A stretch of DNA of 64,000 bases from SOJA01 sp964598485 (lineage in GTDB: Archaea > Thermoproteota > Bathyarchaeia > Bathyarchaeales > Bathycorpusculaceae), in contig CAZRCD010000009.1 of the NCBI GenBank assembly GCA_964598485.1, positions 25,425 to 89,424 on the forward strand. The letters are read 5' to 3'. The stretch's first letter is position 1; each line of letters opens with the position of its first letter. The position numbers were made by a program, and so were the translations under genes. The notes under the pieces are model-generated. The model saw nothing but the letters and a program-made list of their open reading frames with translations, ran no database searches and was not told the DNA's origin. Shown piece by piece: positions 31,855-39,666 of the stretch.

Positions 31855-33918
31855 CTAGAGGATTACTCCTCCAAATAGAAGCAGTAGAATTATTAATATT
31901 ATGGCTCCGACAAAGGTTGTCAGCATGTTGTACGATAACACTCCTGTGTGCGTTTTTCTGAATCGTCGAGTAAATGATGTGACAAGATGAGCTAGAAAAT
32001 AATTTAGTGCGTCGATGCCTCTAAGCTCCGGATATTTATACATTAGACTGGATAACCGTCTAAATAAGCCTGCAACACCATAGTTCAATCTGTCAATACT
32101 ACGCTCTAAGCGTTTATGCACGATGTTGGAAAATGCTATGGTTCCATATGCAACCTTGTGGTAAAACGCGTCGATGTAGCATCGCTTCCATAGAAAAGCG
32201 TAAACTTTCCCTAAGAATCGGTGTTCCTCAATTAACTTAACTGGGTTGACTCGGCGCGCTACGTATAACTGGTATGCGGGATAACCTCCAACCGCTACTG
32301 CTACACATGTTAAAACTGTACTTATGGAGGGAACGATGTACATCAGAACGTCGATAATATTGCTGAAAGTCAGTGTGCCTAAGAGAGATAGGAGAAACTT
32401 GTTAAAGCTCGGGATTAAAAGAAGTGCTAGGAAATCTAAGAATGCAGTTATTACAAGAGTTGCAGCAAGCGAAATTCGCATTAAAGATGGAGGCCTTCTG
32501 ATAACTTTCTCCTCCGATCTGTAACTCTCCTTTCTGAAGACGAGTCCTATCATTCTGAGACCATAAAAGGCAGTTATTCCAGCTCCGATTATCAACAGAG
32601 CAAAAATTACGTAGCCCGATAGCATCTGTATGAATTGCCCTTTTATACCAGCCTCTGCCGCAAAATCCCAAGCAACTGTTTGAATCCAGTTCGTACACCA
32701 AAAGCCACTTAGAGGCGGTATGCCAGCTAGAGCAAGAGCTCCCACTTCCAAACTTCTATGCGCAATTCGACTCTTGAACCCTCCCATATGGTGCAAATTG
32801 TCCGAGCCAACTGCGTAGGAAATGTATGCTGCAGTGAGAAAAAGCAGTGCTGAGACGAAGGCATCCACCATAAGAAGGAAGGTGCCCGCTAAGTATCCCC
32901 AGCTCATGTCAGCCATTAATCCTGCTAAACCAAAAGCTGCCATCATGTATCCGATCACGCTTGAGATACCGTATGAAAGGACTTTGAATATGTTAACTTG
33001 GGCCATTGCTATAAGAGCACTAATAATCGCAGTGAGCGCGCCTACAAATGTCATGACTAAAAAGAAGTTAACCATGCCACTGTATCCCATTGGAGGTTGG
33101 GTAGCCTTATGGAAGATTGGGAGAACTCTAGCCATAAGAAAAGGGCCAGCCAAACACTCAGTTAGAGCGTTGAAACAGGAAGGTGAGGCAGCTAGTGCGT
33201 CCGGAAGCCATTCTTGCAAGGGAAACTGAGCTGCCTTTCCTACAGCTCCACCAAAGAACATGAGGGCTGTAATAAAAAGCAACCCAGACCTTGACAATTC
33301 TCCCATCCAATTGGTGTTTTGTAAGAGTTCCGTAATGCTAAGAGTGTGAGAGTAGGCGTATATTATCAGAATAGACGCGAGCAAGAGCACATCTGCAATG
33401 TGGAGGACGAGGAAAGTTTTCAAGCCTATGTGCGCCTTTTTAGGGTCTTTGTACCAAAAAGCTGCAAGGCCGGTGCAGCATATCCCAACTATTTCCCAGC
33501 CGATGAACATGAATAGAAGGTTATCCGCCATCACTATCACTACGTATCCGCCGATGAAAAGCTGTATGAGGAACCAGAACCTAGTCAAACTTGGCTCTTC
33601 TTGCATGTAGGCGACAGAGAAAATTGTAACTAGAAATCCTATACAAGTGATTACACTTACCATAAGCACGCTTAATGGATCGATGCATACACCAACTTGA
33701 ATAATGCTGTTAGAAATCCATGGAATCGTCAAATCGGGCTGAGCTGTTCCCAAATAGACATCCGGGATCATCGAAAGAGAGAAGAGGGCACTCATTCCGA
33801 TGGACAACACGGCTAGATAACTGCTGAATTTTCGACGAATTGCACCAACTAACGGCGTGACCGCGGTGCCGATAATTGGGATGAGCCAGCAAAGCCATGG
33901 TGCATACGGAAACAACAA
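31855..33918 (-). CDS. Complex A: NuoL-like antiporter subunit
   Basis: 687 residues from a TTG TTG pair. It has the antiporter core (MFIGWEIVGICCTGLAAFWYK, GKAAQFPLQEWLPDALAASPSCFNALTE, NIFKVLSYGISSVIGYM) followed by a long C-terminal part (about 540-687) with amphipathic stretches and a final helix FVGAIILIILLLLF. This resembles the lateral helix of NuoL that spans the pumping subunits. It heads the minus-strand L-M unit of complex A. Confidence 0.92.
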   Translation of the reverse strand: MLFPYAPWLCWLIPIIGTAVTPLVGAIRRKFSSYLAVLSIGMSALFSLSMIPDVYLGTAQPDLTIPWISNSIIQVGVCIDPLSVLMVSVITCIGFLVTIFSVAYMQEEPSLTRFWFLIQLFIGGYVVIVMADNLLFMFIGWEIVGICCTGLAAFWYKDPKKAHIGLKTFLVLHIADVLLLASILIIYAYSHTLSITELLQNTNWMGELSRSGLLFITALMFFGGAVGKAAQFPLQEWLPDALAASPSCFNALTECLAGPFLMARVLPIFHKATQPPMGYSGMVNFFLVMTFVGALTAIISALIAMAQVNIFKVLSYGISSVIGYMMAAFGLAGLMADMSWGYLAGTFLLMVDAFVSALLFLTAAYISYAVGSDNLHHMGGFKSRIAHRSLEVGALALAGIPPLSGFWCTNWIQTVAWDFAAEAGIKGQFIQMLSGYVIFALLIIGAGITAFYGLRMIGLVFRKESYRSEEKVIRRPPSLMRISLAATLVITAFLDFLALLLIPSFNKFLLSLLGTLTFSNIIDVLMYIVPSISTVLTCVAVAVGGYPAYQLYVARRVNPVKLIEEHRFLGKVYAFLWKRCYIDAFYHKVAYGTIAFSNIVHKRLERSIDRLNYGVAGLFRRLSSLMYKYPELRGIDALNYFLAHLVTSFTRRFRKTHTGVLSYNMLTTFVGAIILIILLLLFGGVIL

Positions 33919-34150
33919 ACTTCTCCTCCAGAGCCTTATTGGAATATAGATTCCGGATTTAATAGTTTAAATGTTCGTCTCAACAAAAAGGTTAAACATC
34001 AACATAAACCAGAAAAAGGTTCACGATCACGAGATCTATTGCATCTCGTTCAGTTTGTTTCACTTGAAGAATTTTTTGCATATTTCTTTCAAAGATCGTA
34101 AAGCTGAGAGGAAAATTTTATTCATTTTCTTAACAGAATTCTCGCGCGCG

Positions 34151-34315
34151 CGGTCAAAGTCGGCTAACTCGTACTCTTCGCTCATTCTAATAGCGTTTTC
34201 TGGGCAAATCTCTGCACATTGCCCACAGAACATACAACGATCAACATAATGATTAATTTCCGCTTCCAATCATTTCTATGGCGCCTGAAGGACACACGCT
34301 AGAGCAGAGTCCGCA
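34151..34315 (-). pseudogene. nuoI fragment, near-identical copy of complex A nuoI
   Basis: Corresponds to bases 24074-24249 with only a few substitutions and one 11-nt deletion. The deletion lies between short direct repeats (CCAATC) at about 34266. It keeps the CMFCGQCAEICPENAIRM reading but lacks the N-terminal half, and the deletion shifts the frame. The near-identity of more than 150 bases shows a recent duplication or gene conversion rather than old homology. Confidence 0.9.
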
Positions 34316-34346
34316 AATTCGTTCAGCTAAGTAGGTGTTTTTATGT
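34302..34346 (-). pseudogene. nuoD fragment fused to the nuoI fragment
   Basis: Matches 26302-26346, inside the N-terminal CxxC region of complex A nuoD, with about five mismatches in 45 bases. The first 14 bases, GAGCAGAGTCCGCA, are shared with nuoI (GAGCAGATTCCGCA in nuoD). The junction therefore lies in a microhomology and implies a deletion of everything between nuoI and this part of nuoD in a former operon copy. Confidence 0.8.
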
Positions 34347-34423
34347 GGCAATAAATAAATATCTAATTACTACGGAATACAAGACGATAATACCTTGAGT
34401 AATGGCAAGAGTGAGCTTCTAAA

Positions 34424-34876
34424 ATGTCGGAAAAGGAAATCCTTGATAAGTTGAAGCGAAACATGGGCCCTAAACATGTTTGGAAGACATCAGTTCCTAG
34501 GACTGGGAAGGTCTTCGTAGAAATTGACAAAAAGAAACTGAAGGATGCTATTCGCTTTTTGAAGACCGAGGGTTTTGCGCATCTTTCTGCAATAACGGGT
34601 CTTGAAACTGAAGATGAAATTGAACTTCTTTATCATTTGGGCAACGGAGGCATTCTGCTAACGATTAGAGTTAAGTTGCCGCTAAGTGAAACAGTTATTC
34701 CTTCGATTACCACTCATATTCAAGGAGCAACTTTTTATGAGCGGGAAATTCACGAATTGCTCGGAGTGAATTTTGAAGGACACCCAAATCTGGCACCTTT
34801 GATCTTGCCAGATGACTGGCCGAAAGATAATTACCCATTACGTAAAAGCCGAAGAACAGAAAAAGAGAAAGAATAG
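34424..34876 (+). CDS. Orphan NuoC-like subunit
   Basis: 150 residues, intact: VFVEIDKKKLKDAIRFLKTEGFAHLSAITGLETEDE, then IPSITTHIQGATFYEREIHELLGVNFEGHPNLAPLILPDDWP and KDNYPLRK. Close to but distinct from the complex A NuoC. It stands beside the nuoI/nuoD scar and in opposite orientation to it. It may be the survivor of a deleted operon or may supply the C subunit to complex B, which has none. Confidence 0.88.
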   Translation: MSEKEILDKLKRNMGPKHVWKTSVPRTGKVFVEIDKKKLKDAIRFLKTEGFAHLSAITGLETEDEIELLYHLGNGGILLTIRVKLPLSETVIPSITTHIQGATFYEREIHELLGVNFEGHPNLAPLILPDDWPKDNYPLRKSRRTEKEKE

Positions 34877-34895
34877 AAACAGAGATGAAAAAGTC

Positions 34896-35620
34896 TTGGG
34901 TAGAATATTAAGTAGAAGAACTATTGGAGCTTTAATAGTCGTCCTAATGATAGGACTAACATTTGCATTCATCCTTTTATGGCAAGCTTTTAAGCCGAAG
35001 GTGATCGAGCCTTCTCAAACAGCAAATGCACTCGAAATAGCGCTTCCGACACCACAGTATGATAGCAACGTCTCAATTGAGGAAGTACTGTTAAAGAGAA
35101 GATCAATTAGGGAATATACAAATGAACCCTTAACACTCCAACAGGTTTCGCAACTCCTCTGGGCCGTTCAAGGAATTACTGACCAAAGAGGCTACACAAC
35201 CGTTCCCTCTGCCGGAGCTCTCTATCCACTCGAAGTTTATGTAGTGGTCGGAAACGTAGAAAACCTTGAAGAAGGTGTTTACAAATACAAACCCCATGAG
35301 CATGAACTGGTGAAGGTTCTTGACGGAGACAAGAGGGCGGAGCTAGCCACAGCCGCTCTAGGCCAGACTTGGGTCAAAGAGGGCGCAATAAACATTGTGA
35401 TTACGGCGGTTTATGAGAGGACGACCGTGAAGTATGGTGGTAGAGACATTAGATACGTGCACATGGAGGCAGGGCACGCCCCCAAAACCTATATCTCCAA
35501 GCAACCGCCATGAATCTCGGAGCCGTCACTGTAGGAGCATTCTATCGAGACCCTTGGATGTGCTTGCTTGAAAGGGACCTCTTTATAAGTAGAACAAAAT
35601 CTACAGGTAAGCCTCTGTGA
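34896..35620 (+). pseudogene. SagB/nitroreductase-like protein with N-terminal membrane anchor, frameshifted
   Basis: A helix (TIGALIVVLMIGLTFAFILLW) precedes a flavin nitroreductase domain: VSIEEVLLKRRSIREYTNEPLTLQQVSQLLWAVQGIT, TVPSAGALYPLEVYVV, then YVHMEAGHA. In the first frame the protein ends in a non-family tail at 35513. A 1-base shift at the C5A4 run (35479-35487) restores NLYLQATAMNLGAVTVGAFY, the expected family sequence. After that the match decays (RDPWMCLLERD) and ends at 35620, overlapping the phosphorylase gene. A degrading gene is most likely. The start is uncertain: TTG 34896, just after the nuoC stop, is the best placed. Confidence 0.7.
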
Positions 35621-37295
35621 CGTATCTGCGCATCATTCTATGGCTGTTAAAATAATATGCAATCTTTCCTATGGAATTCTCCATCATTTTTATCCACTCG
35701 TCTCTTTTCTGATAGAACATTGGGATAATTATGTATTCTAACTTATTGTATAAATCATCTAGCTCTCTAATTTCAGTCTCCTCGGTTGAGAGCTGCTCGT
35801 CTGGATGTGGCCCTATAGCCCAGCCGGTAACACCCTCAATCCAGCCTTCAATCCACCAGCCGTCTAAGACGCTGAAATTTATCACACCGGTATGTGCTGC
35901 TTTCATTCCACTTGTGCCGGATGCTTCAAATGGTCGTAAGGGAGTGTTTAGCCAAACATCAACTCCCGGAATCAACTTAGCCGCGAGCCCCATATCATAA
36001 TCTCCTAAATATACGATCTTGATCTCGTTCTTCAGCTTCTCAATGTAACCAAAGATCTCTTGAATCAGCCTTTTTCCCCTCTCGTCCTTGGGATGGGCTT
36101 TTCCGGCAAAAACAATTTGTATCTTTCCCTTCTTATTGTTCTTTCTTAGTTTTTCCAAGTCCGAAAACAATAGGTTCGCCCTTTTATATCCCGTAGCTCT
36201 TCTGGCAAATCCCAAAGTTAGCGTGTCGTAATCCATGCCGATATTCGTCACATTGTTAACGTAATCAATCAATACCTTTTTTGCTTCCATATGAGCATGC
36301 CAAACCTCTTCATCCGGAATTCCACCTACTCTCACCAACAACTCCGGCTCATTTGCCCACCCAGGCAGATACTTATCGTATAACCTCCTGAAACTCTCGC
36401 AAGTCCAAGTATAAGAATGGATGCCGTTAGTTATCGCGTGAATCTCATAACCAGGAAACAACTCTTTCGAAACATCCCTATGTCTTTTGGCCACACCATT
36501 AATAAATTCACTCAAGTTTAGGGCAAGACGAGTCATGTTCAACCTATCGTGACCGCCAATTTTCTTTAAGAACTCCAAGGGAACGATTTCTCCCATTATT
36601 TCTTGAACCATGTCGTAGTGGAATTTGTCTTGTCCTGCTTCTACAGGCGTGTGTGTGGTAAAAATACACATTTCTCTAACTCTATCGACATCCATCTCAT
36701 ATCTTCGCAACAACTCCAAGATGAGAAGGCTGGAATGCCCCTCGTTCATGTGATATTTTCTAATGCTAAAACCCAACGCCTCAAACATTCGTGCGCCGCC
36801 GATTCCCAAAACAATTTCCTGTTTTAACCTGTATCTTTCATCGCCTCCATATAAAAAAGAAGTGATCTCTCTATCCTCTGGAAAATTTCCTTCTACATCG
36901 GTATCAAGAAAACAAATGGGAACTACTCCTCCTGTTAAACTTTGCACATTATAAAGCCATGCTTTAACCTTCACATCTCTGTTTTGAATTTGAACTTTTA
37001 CCTCTGTAGGTAACAACTCCATAATCTTTGATGGTTCCCACTCAACTGGATGCTCTATCTGTTTTCCTTCCTCGTCAATTTCCTGCTGGAAATAACCCCT
37101 CTTACTAACAAGCGTGACCGCGATTAATGGGAGTTTTAAATCCGCGCTTGACCGTATTGTGTCGCCTGCTAAAACTCCTAGACCTCCACTGTAAGTGGGA
37201 ATCTCATTCATCAATCCAATTTCCATGGAGAAATAAGCAATTTTTTGTTCTCTAAACACTTCTTGTAAAGGTTTCATCAATTCCTCTTCCATCAA
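35601..37295 (-). CDS. Alpha-glucan (glycogen/maltodextrin) phosphorylase, GT35
   Basis: 564 residues, the short archaeal-type phosphorylase. It releases glucose 1-phosphate from alpha-glucans. Landmarks are IAYFSMEIGLMNEIPTYSGGLGVLAGD at the N-terminus, YHMNEGHSSLLILELL, FTTHTPVEAGQDKF, ITNGIHSYTW and the PLP-binding region PFEASGTSGMKAAHTG with its Lys. Start TTG 37295 or the next codon ATG 37292, 9 nt after the phosphofructokinase stop, so the two are co-transcribed. Confidence 0.93.
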   Translation of the reverse strand: MMEEELMKPLQEVFREQKIAYFSMEIGLMNEIPTYSGGLGVLAGDTIRSSADLKLPLIAVTLVSKRGYFQQEIDEEGKQIEHPVEWEPSKIMELLPTEVKVQIQNRDVKVKAWLYNVQSLTGGVVPICFLDTDVEGNFPEDREITSFLYGGDERYRLKQEIVLGIGGARMFEALGFSIRKYHMNEGHSSLLILELLRRYEMDVDRVREMCIFTTHTPVEAGQDKFHYDMVQEIMGEIVPLEFLKKIGGHDRLNMTRLALNLSEFINGVAKRHRDVSKELFPGYEIHAITNGIHSYTWTCESFRRLYDKYLPGWANEPELLVRVGGIPDEEVWHAHMEAKKVLIDYVNNVTNIGMDYDTLTLGFARRATGYKRANLLFSDLEKLRKNNKKGKIQIVFAGKAHPKDERGKRLIQEIFGYIEKLKNEIKIVYLGDYDMGLAAKLIPGVDVWLNTPLRPFEASGTSGMKAAHTGVINFSVLDGWWIEGWIEGVTGWAIGPHPDEQLSTEETEIRELDDLYNKLEYIIIPMFYQKRDEWIKMMENSIGKIAYYFNSHRMMRRYVTEAYL

Positions 37296-37304
37296 ATTTC
37301 AGTT

Positions 37305-38267
37305 TTACGCGGATAAGATTTCAGCTAAACGGTAAAGCCTTGTATCTAGTTCTCTCCTCTGTCTCCATGAATAGTCTAGATCGACTGAGATTATTTTTTG
37401 CCCTCTGATCCCTACCATCCTTTTCTCCGCGCCCTCCAGGAGCTGTTCTACTGCGTACGCTCCGAAGAGATTAGCAAGGATTCTACTACGGGCTGTCGGT
37501 GGTCCCCCTCTTTGTATATACCCCAAAACGGTTAAGCGTACTTCATATCCCGTCTCTTTTCTTATCTGATTTACAATAAAAGCAGGGTTTCCAGCTCCCT
37601 CAGCCATGACTAGGATCTCAGACGTTTTTCCCTTCCCTCGACCTTCCCTAAGTTTTTTAAAGATATCCTGCAGATTATACTTGATCTCTGGAACGAGGAT
37701 GAATTCCGCTCCTCCAGCGAGGCCAACCTCCAAGGCGAGGAACCCGCGCTCTCTACCCATCACCTCAACGACAAATATCCTTTCATGGGAGGTAGCCGTA
37801 TCGCGAATTCTATCAATTGCAAACAGGGCCGCGTTAACGGCTGTGTCGAAGCCAATGGTTGTATCTGTGCCCGCGACATCATTATCGATGGTTGCTGGCA
37901 CCCCTATCACTGGCAATTCGATTGCTCGATGCAGTTCACTAGCACCCCTAAAGGAACCGTCTCCACCAATTACTATAAGGCCCTCAATCCTGTGGGTTTT
38001 CAAGACATCTACCGCCCTCCGAATGCCTCCACCAGTTTTTATCTCCTCACATCGAGCAGTTTTGAGTATGGTTCCTCCAAGATTAATGATGCCACTAACG
38101 GAGCGAGGACTTAATGGGCGAATCTGCCCTTCAATGAGGCCCATATACCCTCTTTCGATTCCCAGCACTTCCAGCCCATGAAATATGGCGGTGCGAACTA
38201 TCGAACGGATTGCAGCGTTCATTCCTGGAGCATCTCCGCCGGCGGTTACAACAGCAATTCTCTGCAT
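37305..38267 (-). CDS. pfkA: 6-phosphofructokinase, bacterial ATP-dependent type
   Basis: 320 residues, the size of bacterial PfkA. VVTAGGDAPGMNAAIRSIVR binds phosphate, GGDGSFRGAS (101-110) has the Gly that marks ATP use rather than pyrophosphate, and PATIDNDVAGTDTTIGFDTA contains the catalytic Asp128. VLGYIQRGGPPTARSRILA completes the family pattern. Most archaea use ADP-dependent or other kinases at this step, so a PfkA gene suggests transfer from bacteria. It lies between an HprK-like kinase and the phosphorylase in one operon. Confidence 0.94.
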   Translation of the reverse strand: MQRIAVVTAGGDAPGMNAAIRSIVRTAIFHGLEVLGIERGYMGLIEGQIRPLSPRSVSGIINLGGTILKTARCEEIKTGGGIRRAVDVLKTHRIEGLIVIGGDGSFRGASELHRAIELPVIGVPATIDNDVAGTDTTIGFDTAVNAALFAIDRIRDTATSHERIFVVEVMGRERGFLALEVGLAGGAEFILVPEIKYNLQDIFKKLREGRGKGKTSEILVMAEGAGNPAFIVNQIRKETGYEVRLTVLGYIQRGGPPTARSRILANLFGAYAVEQLLEGAEKRMVGIRGQKIISVDLDYSWRQRRELDTRLYRLAEILSA

Positions 38268-38300
38268 GCTAAAATCTCCTTCACTAAGATGGTTTAGTTG

Positions 38301-39248
38301 CTACATCTTCAAAATTTCTTCTTTTATCACTCTGTGTGTTTCGATGGGTGATAACACAATGTTCACAAGGTAGGTTTCAAGGCGACCGAAGAACTCTCTG
38401 AAAAATCGTCTTCGTAAATCGTTCTTTCGCTCATCTCTCACTAACAGATGAGGATTGCAAAATTCCACGGTTTCCATATAATTGGCAGCTTCGTTGGGCG
38501 TCAATTTTTTAACAACCGTGTCGTCTTTCGGATCGCGCATTAGTAAAATAGCCATTCTCAATGTGGTCATTGGCAGTATCTTTCCCTTTCCAACGATCCA
38601 CCTAACGTTCACAACGGCTCTACCCTTCGCGTCAAATTCAGCTTTCTCGACAAGTTTTGTATACTCCCCCCAAGTTTCGGCTATGTCTGCTTGGATGTAG
38701 AAATTCTTCTCAGAACCGAAAGCAACATTTTCCTCAGCTAGGAAGCGAACGAAAAACCAATCGTCAGACACGACGCGGACGCCCTTCAACCTGAGAAGCC
38801 CGTAGGTATGAGTTGTTTTACCAGTACCCGGAGGCGCAATCAGACATATGCCTCGACCTTCAATATCTACACATGCACCGTGAACAGAATTGATAGCATG
38901 ATTATCTTCCAATATGTCGCTGGCGACGCTTAACGCGATGGATTTTATCCAGCCATAATAGTCAACGTTTACTAAAAGCGCTGTTTTTGAAAGTTGATCG
39001 TACATAACCTTCAGCTTTTCACCTTTTTCTTCGGTGACGACAAGTCTTCCGTGGGATCGAACGTGGGCAGACATGGGATGAAAGTTTTCCTCCCAACGTT
39101 CCTTCACGTATTTGAGATCCGTCAGAAGCTTGATGCAACATCCGTAAATGTCGGCCCTTTCCTCGTAAAGGAAACGATTTTCATATCTCTCCATCAACTT
39201 GTCCCTATCTTCTATGGAGATAAGCTCAACTTCATACTTAGACATCAC
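38301..39248 (-). CDS. HPr-kinase-like P-loop protein
   Basis: 315 residues. The Walker-type loop APPGTGKTT (138-146) follows VHGACVDIEGRGICLI. SDDWFFVRF (161-169) supplies the acidic metal ligands, as in the HprK/PEP-carboxykinase fold (P-loop then SDDxxx). The N-terminal 110 residues are a separate domain. Bacterial HprK phosphorylates HPr of the PTS, but archaea of this type have no PTS seen here. The substrate may be another protein or a small molecule. It is the first gene, 33 nt ahead of pfkA. Confidence 0.75.
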   Translation of the reverse strand: MMSKYEVELISIEDRDKLMERYENRFLYEERADIYGCCIKLLTDLKYVKERWEENFHPMSAHVRSHGRLVVTEEKGEKLKVMYDQLSKTALLVNVDYYGWIKSIALSVASDILEDNHAINSVHGACVDIEGRGICLIAPPGTGKTTHTYGLLRLKGVRVVSDDWFFVRFLAEENVAFGSEKNFYIQADIAETWGEYTKLVEKAEFDAKGRAVVNVRWIVGKGKILPMTTLRMAILLMRDPKDDTVVKKLTPNEAANYMETVEFCNPHLLVRDERKNDLRRRFFREFFGRLETYLVNIVLSPIETHRVIKEEILKM

Positions 39249-39666
39249 TCTAACTTTCCCTTTAATTTTGCTTCTGGCAACTTTCTCAGTTCATCCAGCC
39301 ATTAAGATAGAGCTTGAAACTAATATTGCAATCGGTCTTGGTTGAATAGGAGAAGCGAGCTAAGTTCCGTTGAAAGGTGGTTATTTGTCAAAGTTTCTGG
39401 GCTTATTCCTAACACCTATAATTTCGGTCGGGATGTTCTTACTATTCCTTGTGATTCCAAAAATGGAGTCCAGCTACAAATCTGAAACCTCACGCTTACC
39501 TAAAAATCAAAGAACCAAAACATGCATACTTCCCGTAGGGAAGAAGTAAACACATAGTATCGCGCATGCTTGGTCAAAAATTTTTATAGCGTCTACGTTA
39601 GGTTTGTTTGGTGGATTGTGTGGATTTCGAGTTTCTCGATGTGTTGTTTGATCGTTTGGACCTTGG
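39249..39666. other. Spacer between the HprK-like gene and a membrane protein gene
   Basis: Holds a short plus-strand frame (39370-39549), an arm of a 17-bp inverted repeat (39558-39574) and the AT-rich element AAAAATTTTTATAG (39576-39589), which looks like a TATA box reading rightward. No full gene is present. Confidence 0.5.
39370..39549 (+). pseudogene. Short membrane-protein frame resembling the N-terminus of SdpI/DUF1648 proteins
   Basis: 59 codons from TTG 39370 or 54 from TTG 39385, the latter with GGTGG upstream. It reads SKFLGLFLTPIISVGMFLLF then LVIPKMESS, close to the first helix and the VIPKIDP turn of SdpI/DUF1648 membrane proteins, then loses similarity (SETSRLPKNQRTKT) and stops. 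It is probably a truncated remnant; a real short peptide cannot be excluded. Confidence 0.4.

Larger units (their letters stand above)
33919..34423. other. Spacer with recombination scar
   Basis: Left part (33919-34150) is AT-rich with the L promoter region and no gene. At 34143-34152 lies CGCGCGCGCG, immediately before a near-identical nuoI copy that is joined to a nuoD piece (listed separately). From about 34347 to 34423 the DNA is AT-rich (GGCAATAAATAAATATC) and probably carries the promoter of the orphan nuoC. Confidence 0.6.

Noticed and set aside
34143..34152. CGCGCGCGCG as a Z-DNA or regulatory site
   Set aside because: It sits exactly at the edge of the duplicated nuoI piece and is better explained as a junction sequence. 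A similar GC run at about 63944 has no clear partner.
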